Below are positions 9,277 through 18,024 of a stretch of DNA of 64,000 nt, one piece after another. The notes under the pieces are model-generated. The model saw only the letters and a list, made by a program, of their open reading frames with translations. It was not told the DNA's origin and searched no databases. The position numbers were made by a program, and so were the translations under genes. The stretch's first letter is position 1; each line of letters begins with the position of its first letter. The DNA comes from Candidatus Latescibacterota bacterium (lineage in GTDB: Bacteria > JAAXHH01), in the NCBI GenBank assembly GCA_022821085.1, contig JAJEEG010000006.1, forward strand, positions 310,001-374,000. The letters run 5' to 3'.

Positions 9277-9304
9277 AAGATAGTGAACTATAGAGCGTTG
9301 TCAA
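9277..9304 (-). promoter_or_regulatory. Predicted promoter for PafA-like phosphatase gene
   Basis: Minus strand: TTGACA (9299-9304), 16-bp spacer, TATCTT (9277-9282). The implied leader to the ATG at 9082 is about 185 nt. No Pho-box-like direct repeat was recognised next to it. Confidence 0.6.
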
Positions 9305-9342
9305 CGACGCGCCGTTAGCTGGAAAGGGGGCTGTAGAGACAA

Positions 9343-9672
9343 ATGACGGAATTCATGGTGGTTACCCAGGTGATCTGCGCGGCGGGAGTCTTGTTGCTCG
9401 GCATAGTGACCTTAACGGGACGGATCACGAAGTCTCTGCGCGAGGAGATGCGCGCGGACCGGGAGACCATCCGCGAAGAGATGAGACAAGACCGTGAGAA
9501 TGTCTTTGGTGAGATCAAATCACTTCGTGAGGAGATGCGTGCGGACCGGGAAGTCATCTTCGGTGAGATCAAATCGCTTCGTAGGGAGATGCACGACATG
9601 AACGGCCGGCTGGGCCGAGTAGAAGGTCATATGAGAATCTCTGGATCGAACAGTTCAAAGGAGTTGCAATGA
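9343..9672 (+). CDS. Small membrane-anchored coiled-coil protein
   Basis: A 109-residue protein with one N-terminal membrane segment (about residues 6-25, VTQVICAAGVLLLGIVTLTG) followed by a long charged helix. The helix is built from repeats of SLREEMRADRE and FGEIKSLR, so a parallel coiled coil is likely. The repeats are also visible in the DNA, which suggests recent internal duplication. A purine-rich GGAAAGGGGG lies 12 bp before the ATG. No family is recognised. Similar short proteins are often labelled DUF1640- or tropomyosin-like, but nothing specific supports that here. Its GC content looks lower than that of its neighbours. It converges on the ceramidase-like gene. Confidence 0.65.
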   Translation: MTEFMVVTQVICAAGVLLLGIVTLTGRITKSLREEMRADRETIREEMRQDRENVFGEIKSLREEMRADREVIFGEIKSLRREMHDMNGRLGRVEGHMRISGSNSSKELQ

Positions 9673-9700
9673 CCAAAATAATGGAAGTTTCACTGCTCAT

Positions 9701-11008
9701 TCAGGCGGATTCCGTATCCCGTTGCCTGATTCGGTGAAGCAGGGCGACGAGGTGATCACGAAACACGGCGCCCGCATCGGGTTCGAAGGGCAGATGGCGG
9801 CAGATCCGTGGCGCGAACACCGCGGCGTACCAGCCGAATCCTTCCTGGTCGAAATCCTGCGGCCGCGCCAGGTAGCCGACGGTCTCGTTGGCGTACCCGA
9901 TAACCATGGTGTGCGGGTAAGGAGAGGCCGACTGGATCTGCTTTCCGTAGGTCAGGAACAACTCCAGCGGATGGGCGAGGAACACGGCATCGTTGATGCG
10001 CATCCACGAAACGCGGAATTCCAGCCGCTGCGGATGGGGGCCGTCGAGCAGGCCGAGACGGTGCGCGCGCCAGTCCACCTCGAAGCGCGGTTTGCGCAGG
10101 TCTGCGGGGTCCGCATCACTGCCTGAAGCCTCGAGACGGTCGCGGCAGTCGGCCAGTTCCGCTGCCAGCGCCGCCCGGTCCGGGACTTCCGTGGGCAGCG
10201 CGACCTCGTAGGTGTCGCCGTCCAGGTCCACATCGGCGGTCGTCTCGATTTCGTCCAGGGCCGGCAAAGCGTGCTCGCGGAGGAGCGAACCGTTCGCTTT
10301 CATCATATCCATGCCATCGCCGAATCCCCGGCAGTTCAGGTCGCCGCAGCTGCCCTGGAGGAATAGCACACGCAGGCCTTGCCGCTCTGCCTCCATCTTC
10401 CCGATGGCATCGGCCGGGTAGTCGCCGCAGATTACGGTGTCGGCGCCGAGCGTAACGGGGTGGGCGCCGAAATTGATCGCGGCGGCGCGCATCCGGCCGC
10501 GGGTATCGTCGATGCGCATCAGCAGCGCTTCCGCGTCGGCTTCCCCGCCCTCGTCGACCCGGTTGACCGAGAGCTCCGGCACGGGCGTTCTCCCGAACCC
10601 GATGCGCCCGGGTTCCAGGTTCGACAAGGCCTGGCCGATGGCGTCGGCGAATAGCGCCGGCAACCCCGCCGTGTAGTCCTCGTCCCATTCTCCCCAGGCC
10701 ACGGTCTTCATGGTGGCCGGGCCGGAATGGGTATGGGTGTTGGTGATGACCACGCGGGCCGGTTCGAGTCCGTACCGGTCGCGGACGATGCGGTGGGTCT
10801 CGTCGACCAGGGAGCGGTCCGTCCACACCAGGTCGTTCGACACCCAAACGAAGATCCGGTCGCCGTCCGAAAGGGCCAGGGCCGTGCAATGGAGGTCCTG
10901 GTGTACCGCGGTGGACCGGCGCTCGAGGTAGGGACCGTATCCGCAGAGTTCGATCCCCACGGGCGGCGTGATGAGGGTTCTGCCGGTGCCGAAATGCAGC
11001 TGGGCCAT
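9701..11008 (-). CDS. Neutral/alkaline ceramidase N-terminal-domain-like hydrolase
   Basis: A 435-residue protein with the catalytic domain of neutral/alkaline non-lysosomal ceramidases. The start FGTGRTLITPPVGIELCGYG is typical. The zinc and active-site motif NTHTHSGP has His92 and His94, and a second histidine lies in NFGAHPVTLG. No signal peptide is visible and the C-terminal ceramidase domain is absent, as in many bacterial single-domain relatives, so true ceramidase activity is doubtful. It lies 18 bp downstream of the Gfo/Idh gene on the same strand, so they are probably cotranscribed. Confidence 0.78.
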   Translation of the reverse strand: MAQLHFGTGRTLITPPVGIELCGYGPYLERRSTAVHQDLHCTALALSDGDRIFVWVSNDLVWTDRSLVDETHRIVRDRYGLEPARVVITNTHTHSGPATMKTVAWGEWDEDYTAGLPALFADAIGQALSNLEPGRIGFGRTPVPELSVNRVDEGGEADAEALLMRIDDTRGRMRAAAINFGAHPVTLGADTVICGDYPADAIGKMEAERQGLRVLFLQGSCGDLNCRGFGDGMDMMKANGSLLREHALPALDEIETTADVDLDGDTYEVALPTEVPDRAALAAELADCRDRLEASGSDADPADLRKPRFEVDWRAHRLGLLDGPHPQRLEFRVSWMRINDAVFLAHPLELFLTYGKQIQSASPYPHTMVIGYANETVGYLARPQDFDQEGFGWYAAVFAPRICRHLPFEPDAGAVFRDHLVALLHRIRQRDTESA

Positions 11009-11026
11009 GGTCGTGATTATGCCGAG

Positions 11027-12049
11027 TTAGTCCGAAAACCGCACGGTTTTCCCCGTCTTCACCGATTCGGCCTCTCCGTGGCAGATCCGCAGGGCGTCGC
11101 GGGCCGCGCCGGCCGATACCAGGACGGGCTCCGTGCCGTTTTCCAGGGCGTCGACGGCATATCCCAACTGGGCCTCGAAGGCCTCGGGAAAGTCGATTTC
11201 CGGTTCGGTTCTGCCGCCGTCGGGCGTGTAGAGCGTGACCGGCCGTTCGGACAGCACGTTGTACCAGAGCGTGCCTTCCTCGAAATAGGCGTCGTATCCG
11301 TGCTCGAAGGCGGCCGAGCTGATGGCCCCGCACTGGGACGAGACGGTGATGTCCCGGCCCTCGTATCCGTACTGCGTGTTCAGGTAGAGCACGTAGCCGT
11401 TCGGACTCGTCTTGCCGTCGGCGTGCACGCTGTCCGGCATGCCGAAGAGATAGCGCAGGTAGTCGGTGTCGTGTATGTGCAGGTCGATGCCCGCCGCGCC
11501 CGTGCGCTCGTAGTCTCCGAACCAGTTGCCTTCCCCCCAGAGGGGTTTGGAGATGACCCGCTTGAGGTGCAGTCCCAGCAGGCGGCCGTAGCGGCCGTCG
11601 TCGATGGCGGCCTTGAGGAAGGCGAATTCGGGAAAGAACTTCAGCACGTGGGCGACCATCAGGGTCCGGCCGGCTTCCCCGGCCCGGGCGATCATGCGGT
11701 CCGCCTCGTCCAGTCCGAGGGCGATGGGCTTCTCGACGAGGACGTGCTTTCCGGCGTCCAGCGCGCGCAGGACGACGTCGTGGTGCAGGGCCGTGGGCAG
11801 GCACACGTCGACCAGGTCGATTTCCGGGTCGCCCAGCACCTCGTCGATATCGGTACAGGTGCGGATGCTGGTGAGGTCCTGCACGCCGCCGCCGCCCCCG
11901 AAGTTGCCCTGGATATGCCGCCAGTCGCCGCTCAGCTTTCGCTCGTCCCGCGTGCAGATGGCCCCCACCTCCGCGTTAGCCAGATGCTTGATCGCCATGA
12001 AGTGGGTCGTCCCCATGAACCCGATGCCCAGGATGCCGATGCGTATCAA
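11027..12049 (-). CDS. Gfo/Idh/MocA-family oxidoreductase
   Basis: A 340-residue NAD(P)-dependent oxidoreductase. The Rossmann motif is GILGIGFMGTTH at the N-terminus and the family EKP motif is HVLVEKPIALG (about residues 104-114). The C-terminal domain carries GIDLHIHDTDYLRYL, the usual catalytic Asp-His region. Members oxidise sugars, inositols or related polyols, and the substrate is not predictable here. It is translated from the same strand as the ceramidase-like gene downstream and the tungstate-binding gene upstream, 100 bp away. Confidence 0.85.
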   Translation of the reverse strand: MIRIGILGIGFMGTTHFMAIKHLANAEVGAICTRDERKLSGDWRHIQGNFGGGGGVQDLTSIRTCTDIDEVLGDPEIDLVDVCLPTALHHDVVLRALDAGKHVLVEKPIALGLDEADRMIARAGEAGRTLMVAHVLKFFPEFAFLKAAIDDGRYGRLLGLHLKRVISKPLWGEGNWFGDYERTGAAGIDLHIHDTDYLRYLFGMPDSVHADGKTSPNGYVLYLNTQYGYEGRDITVSSQCGAISSAAFEHGYDAYFEEGTLWYNVLSERPVTLYTPDGGRTEPEIDFPEAFEAQLGYAVDALENGTEPVLVSAGAARDALRICHGEAESVKTGKTVRFSD

Positions 12050-12149
12050 TGCAGATCCTCCTCTGTTTCGCGCCGGAGCTTCGCAGGTATCCGGCGGTCC
12101 GTCCGGCTTCCGGCGCCCGGACCACTTCGCGCGCTCGATCCGCCGCGCT

Positions 12150-12995
12150 TCAGTCCGCCGCGGACGGCGTGAACAACCGCTGGCCGTACTTCCGGTATCC
12201 GCCGATGATGGCCTGGGCTTCCGGCGAGGTCACATAGTCGATGAACGCGCGCGCCTGCCCGTACTTGACGTGGGGCCAGCGTTCGGGGTTGACGGCGATG
12301 ATGCTGTAGGGGTTGTGCAGCGGGGGATCGTACTCCACCAGGACCCGCAGGTTCACCGTTTCCCGCAGGGCCAGATAGGTGCCCCGGTCAATCAGCACGT
12401 AACCCCGCTTCTCGTCCGCCATCCGCAGCGTGGCCGCCATGCCCTGGCCCACTTCCACGTACCAACTCCCCGCGGGGTCGATCCCGGAAAGGTCCCAGAT
12501 CGCCCGTTCCTTCAGGTGGGTACCGGACAGGTCGCCCCGCGAGAAGAACAACGCTTCCTTTCGCGCGATGGTGGCGAAGGCGTCGGCGACCCGCTCCGTT
12601 CCGGCGATCCCCGCCTGGTCGGCAGCCGGTCCGACGACGACGAAATCGTTGTACATGACGCCCCGGCGGTCCACCCCGAAGCCGGCGGCCACGAAGGCTT
12701 CTTCCAGCTCCGGCGCGTGTACGAGGACCGCGTCCACGTCCCCGTTCTCGGCCAGCTTCAGCGCCTTGCCCGTACCCACGGCGATGACGTCCACCCGGAT
12801 CCCGTCCGTCCGGTTCTCCTCGAAGGGCGGCAGGAGGATGTCCAGCAGGCCGGAGTCGTAGGTGCTGGTGGTGGTAGCGAGTTTCAGGCGCGGTTGCGCT
12901 TCGGCGGCAGATGAGGCGGCGAGAACCGATGCGGTAGACGCGACAAATGCGATCAGCGCGATGGGAAGCAGGTCGAAAAGCTGGCGGAGGCGCAT
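12150..12995 (-). CDS. tupA: TupA-like tungstate/molybdate-binding protein
   Basis: A 281-residue periplasmic binding protein. The signal peptide spans about residues 1-33. The oxyanion-binding start LKLATTTSTYDSGLLD is the TupA hallmark. Further TupA-like segments are VIAVGTGKALKLAENGDVD, AVLVHAPELEEAFV and VMYNDFVVVGP. It would deliver tungstate or molybdate to an ABC importer, but no permease or ATPase gene lies nearby, so it is an orphan component. The minus-strand gene end and the bases after it share a near copy (GCGGCGGACTGA, GCGGCGGATCGA), another stop-proximal duplication. Confidence 0.85.
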   Translation of the reverse strand: MRLRQLFDLLPIALIAFVASTASVLAASSAAEAQPRLKLATTTSTYDSGLLDILLPPFEENRTDGIRVDVIAVGTGKALKLAENGDVDAVLVHAPELEEAFVAAGFGVDRRGVMYNDFVVVGPAADQAGIAGTERVADAFATIARKEALFFSRGDLSGTHLKERAIWDLSGIDPAGSWYVEVGQGMAATLRMADEKRGYVLIDRGTYLALRETVNLRVLVEYDPPLHNPYSIIAVNPERWPHVKYGQARAFIDYVTSPEAQAIIGGYRKYGQRLFTPSAAD

Positions 12996-13051
12996 GCTGT
13001 GGACCGATCAGTGGGCGGTACTTCGCGGGCGGTGCTGCGCGGGCGGACCCG

Positions 13052-14191
13052 TCAGTTGAGCCGGAGCATGAACATCACGCGAAGCCGCGTTCGCCAGGCG
13101 TTGTTGGCCGCGGGGGACACGAGTGTTTCGGGGGAATCGTACTTTCGGGTATACACGTGGGTATAGACCGTCAACTTCTCGATGAGATGATGGGCGAAAA
13201 AGAGGGCGGCGCCCTTCGTATTGGTCTGCGTGTAGTCGATGTTGCTGAACGGCGCCAGCGTGGCGTCCTGCTGCATGAGGAAAGCCTGGACCCCGGCCTG
13301 GGTGTCGCCGACCTTACCCGTGCCGCCGTACATCAACGAACCCGTGATACCGTGGCGCATGTCGTCGGCCCCGGTGTTGAATACGTAGTCGGCGTTCAGC
13401 GCCAGCGGCCGTCCGTTCACGGTCTGGGTGTACTGGCCGCTTAAGTTGATCATCCGGAATTTAGACAGGTAACCGGTGCGGTCCGCGTTGGGCCGGTTGG
13501 AATTCGCCGCGACGATCGGCGCGGGGGACCTGAGGTTTTGCGCGGCGAAGAGGGAATCCGCGCCTCCCACGGTATAAATGGCGGCTGCCAGCGTCTGCGA
13601 CCTGCCCGGCTGGTCGAAACGGACCACGAACTGTCCGCCCAGGAAATAGGTGCGGTCGAGGTCCTTCACCGGCGAGGCCAGTTGGTTGATCATGAACTGG
13701 CCGAAATTCATGCCGAAGGTCGTGGAGCCGTCAGCGCTCTTCGTGGTGATCTGCTGGGCCAGTCCCTCCGGCGAGAGATCGCTGTCCAGGACGACCTGGG
13801 TCGGACGGAAGAAGGGCAGGGGGAACTTGCCCGCGGTCAGGGTGAGCGTGGGATTGAGCCGGATGCGCGCGTACATCCAGGAGATATGGGGGTTTTCGCG
13901 TACGAACAGGTCGCCGTAACCCATCCAGTCGGCCACGGTGATGGCCTTGGGATTGCCCGTCATGACCTTGCCGGTTACGTCGATGCGGTCCGACACACGC
14001 AACGTGGCATTCAGGAAGGCCCCGTACATGAAACGATTGACCGCGCGGCTGCCGTCCTGGTAGTCGCCCTGCAGCCGCGACCTGATCATGCCGTTCCAGG
14101 TGAAACGGCCATCTTCCTGGCCTGCCGCGGGAGCGGTGTTGAAGAGCACGGCAATCGTGCTGGCACACAACAGGATGTATCTGGTCCGCAT
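13052..14191 (-). CDS. Putative outer-membrane porin (beta-barrel)
   Basis: A 379-residue protein with signal peptide MRTRYILLCASTIAVLFNTA (cleavage near AAGQ) and alternating amphipathic strands rich in Tyr, Phe, Asn and Gly throughout (for example FTWNGMIRSRLQGDYQDG, SRFMYGAFLNATL-like strands, AGKFPLPFFRPTQ). This fits a putative porin, although the last residue is Asn rather than Phe. The start at 14191 is preferred over an in-frame ATG at 14407 because the signal peptide begins there, GGGGAAA precedes it, and the promoter at 14304-14332 lies downstream of 14407. It is followed by tupA on the same strand. Confidence 0.75.
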   Translation of the reverse strand: MRTRYILLCASTIAVLFNTAPAAGQEDGRFTWNGMIRSRLQGDYQDGSRAVNRFMYGAFLNATLRVSDRIDVTGKVMTGNPKAITVADWMGYGDLFVRENPHISWMYARIRLNPTLTLTAGKFPLPFFRPTQVVLDSDLSPEGLAQQITTKSADGSTTFGMNFGQFMINQLASPVKDLDRTYFLGGQFVVRFDQPGRSQTLAAAIYTVGGADSLFAAQNLRSPAPIVAANSNRPNADRTGYLSKFRMINLSGQYTQTVNGRPLALNADYVFNTGADDMRHGITGSLMYGGTGKVGDTQAGVQAFLMQQDATLAPFSNIDYTQTNTKGAALFFAHHLIEKLTVYTHVYTRKYDSPETLVSPAANNAWRTRLRVMFMLRLN

Positions 14192-14303
14192 GGGCCGATT
14201 TCCCCGGTGTACTGGTCTCATCCGGTTCCCCGCGTTGCGGGCCGGCTTATTCAACATACACTGGAAACGATCCAATTTGACGATGTCGGTTCCTGACCAA
14301 GCC

Positions 14304-14332
14304 ATTTTAAGATCGTCGTATAATCGTGTCAA
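14304..14332 (-). promoter_or_regulatory. Predicted promoter for porin gene
   Basis: Minus strand: TTGACA (14327-14332), 17-bp spacer, TAAAAT (14304-14309). The implied start of transcription is near 14297, giving a leader of about 105 nt to the ATG at 14191. Confidence 0.7.
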
Positions 14333-14538
14333 GGTTAATCTAAGGTACTCGGCCTGCGCCGGACTGGACGGATTCCCTCGTTTTCGATCCGGTCCGGCAG
14401 TAATCAAAAAGTCGGGGATAGTTCGGCCCGCGGCATAATGTTAGAAGAAAGCCGGCCGGTTGAATGTATCCAAATTGTATACACGAATCCGCCCGGTGCC
14501 TTGCCTGGTTTCGAGTCCCGTTTCGGTGACTTTAAGGG

Positions 14539-14567
14539 TTGTCAGGACACCCCCGGGCGCGTATATT
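14539..14567 (+). promoter_or_regulatory. Predicted promoter for exported aminotransferase gene
   Basis: Plus strand: TTGTCA (14539-14544), 17-bp spacer, TATATT (14562-14567). It lies about 125 bp before the ATG at 14694 and would drive the long plus-strand gene run. Confidence 0.65.
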
Positions 14568-14594
14568 CGACATCGTAATCGAACCGGCTCATCC

Positions 14595-14630
14595 ACGTAC
14601 ATGCTATACGTACATGCTATACGTACATGC
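14595..14630. repeat. 13-bp tandem repeat in leader
   Basis: The unit acgtacatgctat occurs 2.8 times in the 5' leader of the aminotransferase gene. Each unit contains short self-complementary words (gtac, catg), so it could form small hairpins or bind a dimeric protein. Confidence 0.85.
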
Positions 14631-14693
14631 GGGTGGGTCGGATTCGACCGCCGCCGCTACGCGGCCGCGTTCACACACACAGGGAGAACTTTC

Positions 14694-15947
14694 ATGTTGA
14701 ACCGTATAAAGGAGACGGTCGATTCCGGCCTCTCCCGCCGCCGTTTTCTCACGGGAGCACTGGCCGCAGGCGCCGCGTTGACGCTGGCCGATCGTCTGGC
14801 CCTTGCCCAGACCATGGCTACGGGCGGCCTTACCGCCAAGGACATCCACGGGATCGGCGTCGAACCGGGTCTCGTCCGCATGGCGTTGAACGAGAATCCC
14901 ATCGGACCGTCCCCGCGGGCGTTGGAAGCCATCGCCGAGAACATGTTCAAGATCAACCGGTATTCCTTCGGCGGCGGCGACATCTTCGGCGCGCTGGCCG
15001 AGTTCGACGGTCTGGAGCTGCCGCCCCCTCCCAGGTTCGGCGGTACGGGTCGTATGGGCGGTGGAGGCCGTTTCTTCAGGCAGACTCCGTTCTACATTAC
15101 GGCGGGATCCGGCGCGCTCCTTTCCCAGATCGCGCTGACCTATCTGAGCAAGGGCGGCACCGAGGTCATCGAGGCCGATATGGGCTACGGCGACATTTCG
15201 GGTGATGCCGAGAACTACCTGGAAGCCGGCCTCGACGTGAACATCATCCGCACGCCCATGAAGGACTACAAACACGACCTGGACGCCATGCTCGCGGCGA
15301 TTACCCCGAAGACGTCCGTGGTGGTCATCACCAATCCGAACAACCCGACCGGCACGCTGCTCTCCTTCGAAGAGACGGAGAAGTTCGTGGCCGCCGTGCC
15401 CGAGAACGTAATCGTGGTCATCGACGAGGCCTACATTCATTTCGTCCGGGATCCCCAGTACCAAACCGCGGCGTCGCTGACCAGGAAGTACGAAAACGTG
15501 ATCGTCACCCGAACCTTTTCCAAGGTCTTCGGCATGCCGGGCATGCGCCTTGGATACGGGATCTGCAGCCAGGCCATCCAGGAGAAGCTGCGGTTCTACA
15601 GAACAGGCAGCGCCAACGCCCTGGCCTACGCCGCGGGCGAGGCGTCCCTGAAGGATCGGAACCATTACGACCGTTCCCGGGCGGTCGTTCAACACTTCCG
15701 GGACCGGCTGGAAGACGAATTCACGAAGATGGGGCTGGAGTACATCCCGTCCGAAAGCAATTTCATGATGGTCGACCTGGGCAAGCCGTCGATGAACATC
15801 ATGCGGGAAATGTTCCAGAAGGGCGTCATGGTGACGAACCGGCGCAGGCAGCAGATGCCCACGTGGATCCGCGTATCCTCCGGCGACGAGCGGGAAACGG
15901 AAGTCTTCCTCAACGTGCTGAAAGAAGCTTTGGGCAAGACCAGCTAG
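14694..15947 (+). CDS. TAT-exported HisC-like PLP aminotransferase
   Basis: A 417-residue class I/II PLP aminotransferase related to histidinol-phosphate aminotransferase. The N-terminus holds a twin-arginine signal (SRRRFLTGALAAGAALTLA, Arg15-17, cleavage near LAQ). Core motifs are ALNENPIGPSPRAL, VVVITNPNNPTGTLL, VIDEAYIHF and the PLP lysine in RTFSKVFGMPGMRLG (about residue 275). A Pro/Gly-rich insertion (LPPPPRFGGTGRMGGGGRFF, about 104-123) interrupts the usual fold. The ATG at 14694 follows GGGAGA and begins the TAT signal. Export of a cofactor-loaded enzyme fits TAT use. The substrate is unknown, and a periplasmic role in amino-acid or amino-phosphate conversion is inference. Confidence 0.85.
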   Translation: MLNRIKETVDSGLSRRRFLTGALAAGAALTLADRLALAQTMATGGLTAKDIHGIGVEPGLVRMALNENPIGPSPRALEAIAENMFKINRYSFGGGDIFGALAEFDGLELPPPPRFGGTGRMGGGGRFFRQTPFYITAGSGALLSQIALTYLSKGGTEVIEADMGYGDISGDAENYLEAGLDVNIIRTPMKDYKHDLDAMLAAITPKTSVVVITNPNNPTGTLLSFEETEKFVAAVPENVIVVIDEAYIHFVRDPQYQTAASLTRKYENVIVTRTFSKVFGMPGMRLGYGICSQAIQEKLRFYRTGSANALAYAAGEASLKDRNHYDRSRAVVQHFRDRLEDEFTKMGLEYIPSESNFMMVDLGKPSMNIMREMFQKGVMVTNRRRQQMPTWIRVSSGDERETEVFLNVLKEALGKTS

Positions 15948-15963
15948 CAGCACGGGGCCGCCA

Positions 15964-17334
15964 ATGTCGCACATCCGCCTGCCCCTGATCGTTACCTGGG
16001 GCCTGGTCGTCCTGTGGTTCCTGCTGGACGTCTCGGGCCTGGTGTCGGGCGGTCCATTCAACATAAACTGGACGATACCGGCCGCCGCCGCGTGGATTTC
16101 GGTCATCAGTCTCCGCGCGGGCAGGGGATACGGCGGGTTTCTGTCTGCCGTCATGCTCTATACGGCGGGCGTCCGCCTGTTGATCGTCCTGCTGTCGGTT
16201 CTGGGCAAGACGGCGGAGCTCGAAGGCGAGTATTTCACCTGGGGCCGCAACGTCCTGTTCGGCCTCGTCATTCCCCACGTCGTTGTCTGGCCCATCGTCA
16301 CCTTCATCGCGGGCACGGTACTCTGGCCCGCGGCTGCCCTGGTTCTGCGCAGGGGGCGGGTTTCCTATCGAGGCGCCGCCATGGGCGTTGTGGTCATTCT
16401 ACTGCTGGTATTCATCGGTCTTCCCTACCTGATATCGATCACTTATACCGGCGGCGTGGGCCCGCGGCGCAAGGCGCAGAATACGCCGGCGGACTATGGA
16501 CTGGCCTACGAAGAGGTGACCTTGACCACGTCGGACGGCCTGAACCTGGCCGCCTGGTACATACCGAACGCGTCTGGCCGGGGCACGGTCATCTACTGCC
16601 ATGGCCACACCAACCACCGGGGCCAGATGCTGGAACAGGCCGCCTTCCTGCATGAAAACGGGTATAGCGGGCTCCTGTTCGACTTCCGCCGCCACGGGGA
16701 CAGTGAAGGCGACCTGACGACATTCGGTTACTACGAATGGCGCGACGCACAGGCGGCCTTGAGACACGTGGTCGACGAACGTGGTGAGGAAGGCCCGGTC
16801 ATACTCTGGGGCGTTTCCATGGGGGCCGCCACCGCGCTGCTCACGGCGACGGAGGAGCCCGAATACGACGCCGTGATCGCCGAAAGCAGCTACTACGCCG
16901 CGTCGGAAACGCTCCGCAGCGACCTGAGCCGGATATTCGGCCTGCCGAAAAACCCCTTCGGTTTCCTGACCGGTACCATTACGGAACTCCGCGTGGGCAT
17001 CAAGATCGATTCCCTGGACCTCGGCCGGGCGGTTGCCGGCCTGGGGGAGACGGCCGTACTCCTCGTGGGCGGAAGCGCGGACCGGCGCATGCCGCTGTCG
17101 AACAACGAGCGGCTGTTCGAGCGGATTCCCGGCGCACGCAAGGAGATCTACGTGGCCGAAGGCGCGACCCACGGCGACATCTGGGAAATGGACCGGGAGG
17201 CGTACGCGGAGAAGGTCCTGGCCTTCCTTGAGAAGTCGGGGTCTAGCGATGACCTGGAATCGCCGGCCAGAGACGGGGCATCCGATGACCCGGAAACATC
17301 GGCCGGAGACGGGGCATCCGATGAATCCCGCTAG
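15964..17334 (+). CDS. Membrane-anchored alpha/beta hydrolase
   Basis: A 456-residue protein. The N-terminal third has about five membrane segments (residues about 7-30, 36-52, 58-80, 95-125, 138-160). An alpha/beta-hydrolase domain follows (about 180-425) with nucleophile motif WGVSMGAAT (Ser near 284), oxyanion-region CHGHTNHRG and catalytic-type His in GATHGDIW (near 402). The last 30 residues are an acidic repeat (DDLESPARDGASDD, then DDPETSAGDGASD) made by a DNA tandem duplication at the gene end. The reaction is unknown, and esterase or lipase-like activity at the membrane is likely. It starts 16 bp after the aminotransferase, so an operon is likely. Confidence 0.8.
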   Translation: MSHIRLPLIVTWGLVVLWFLLDVSGLVSGGPFNINWTIPAAAAWISVISLRAGRGYGGFLSAVMLYTAGVRLLIVLLSVLGKTAELEGEYFTWGRNVLFGLVIPHVVVWPIVTFIAGTVLWPAAALVLRRGRVSYRGAAMGVVVILLLVFIGLPYLISITYTGGVGPRRKAQNTPADYGLAYEEVTLTTSDGLNLAAWYIPNASGRGTVIYCHGHTNHRGQMLEQAAFLHENGYSGLLFDFRRHGDSEGDLTTFGYYEWRDAQAALRHVVDERGEEGPVILWGVSMGAATALLTATEEPEYDAVIAESSYYAASETLRSDLSRIFGLPKNPFGFLTGTITELRVGIKIDSLDLGRAVAGLGETAVLLVGGSADRRMPLSNNERLFERIPGARKEIYVAEGATHGDIWEMDREAYAEKVLAFLEKSGSSDDLESPARDGASDDPETSAGDGASDESR

Positions 17335-17355
17335 AGAGAAAAAAGGGGAACTGGC

Positions 17356-18024
17356 GTGAAAGATCCCGTGTTTCAATCCCTGTCGACCTACCGGGAGTAT
17401 TCGCCCGAAGAGATGAAACGGCGGGCCGAAGCGTTCTACCGGGAGCTTCGCCGGCGGAGGACGGTCCGCGATTTCTCCGACCGGCCCGTGCCGAAATCCA
17501 TCATCGATCACTGCCTGCTGGCGGCCGGTACGGCGCCCAGCGGCGCGAACATGCAGCCGTGGCATTTCGCCGCGGTGTCCGACCCGGAGATCAAAGCGAA
17601 GATCCGCGTCGCCGCCGAGCAGGAGGAACAGCAGTTCTACCGCGAGAAAGCGCCGCAGGAGTGGCTCGACGCCCTGGCCCCGCTGGGCACCGATGAACAT
17701 AAGCCCTTCCTGGAAACGGCGCCGTGGCTGGTCGCCATCTTCGTCCAGCGTCACGGCGTGCTGCCCGACGGACGGAGCGTCAAGCACTACTACGCCCTGG
17801 AATCGGTGGGCATCGCCACGGGCATGCTGATCGCGGCGGTGCACCAGGCCGGCCTGGCGTCGCTCACCCACACGCCGAGCCCCATGAATTTCCTGAACCG
17901 CCTGCTGGGCCGGCCGGCCAACGAACGGCCCTTCCTGCTCCTGGTCGTCGGGTACCCGGCGGAAGACGCGGAAGTGCCGGTGATCACGAAGAAACCGCTT
18001 GAGGACATCGCCACGTTTATTTGA
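17356..18024 (+). CDS. Iodotyrosine-deiodinase-like nitroreductase-family flavoenzyme
   Basis: A 222-residue FMN enzyme. Flavin-binding segments are [15 protein letters not shown] and [16 protein letters not shown]. It contains the substrate-lid triad that marks iodotyrosine deiodinase (IYD) within the nitroreductase family. Glu91, Tyr95 and Lys116 have spacings of 4 and 21, equal to human Glu157, Tyr161 and Lys182. [18 protein letters not shown] and [10 protein letters not shown] also align with IYD. Bacterial IYD homologues reductively dehalogenate halotyrosines, so that or another zwitterionic amino acid is the likely substrate class. The GTG start follows AAAAGGGGAA. It lies in a co-directional run with amino-acid enzymes. 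Confidence 0.82.
   Translation: MKDPVFQSLSTYREYSPEEMKRRAEAFYRELRRRRTVRDFSDRPVPKSIIDHCLLAAGTAPSGANMQPWHFAAVSDPEIKAKIRVAAEQEEQQFYREKAPQEWLDALAPLGTDEHKPFLETAPWLVAIFVQRHGVLPDGRSVKHYYALESVGIATGMLIAAVHQAGLASLTHTPSPMNFLNRLLGRPANERPFLLLVVGYPAEDAEVPVITKKPLEDIATFI

Larger units (their letters stand above)
14192..14693. other. 502-bp divergent intergenic region
   Basis: The region contains no supported coding sequence. It holds a minus promoter for the porin (14304-14332), a plus promoter for the aminotransferase (14539-14567) and a 13-bp tandem repeat (14595-14630) in the aminotransferase leader. An AT-richer stretch lies around 14270-14345. Confidence 0.7.

Noticed and set aside
14460-14693. Upstream extension of the exported aminotransferase
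   Set aside because: It covers the promoter and the tandem repeat. The TAT signal and the ribosome binding site both place the start at 14694.
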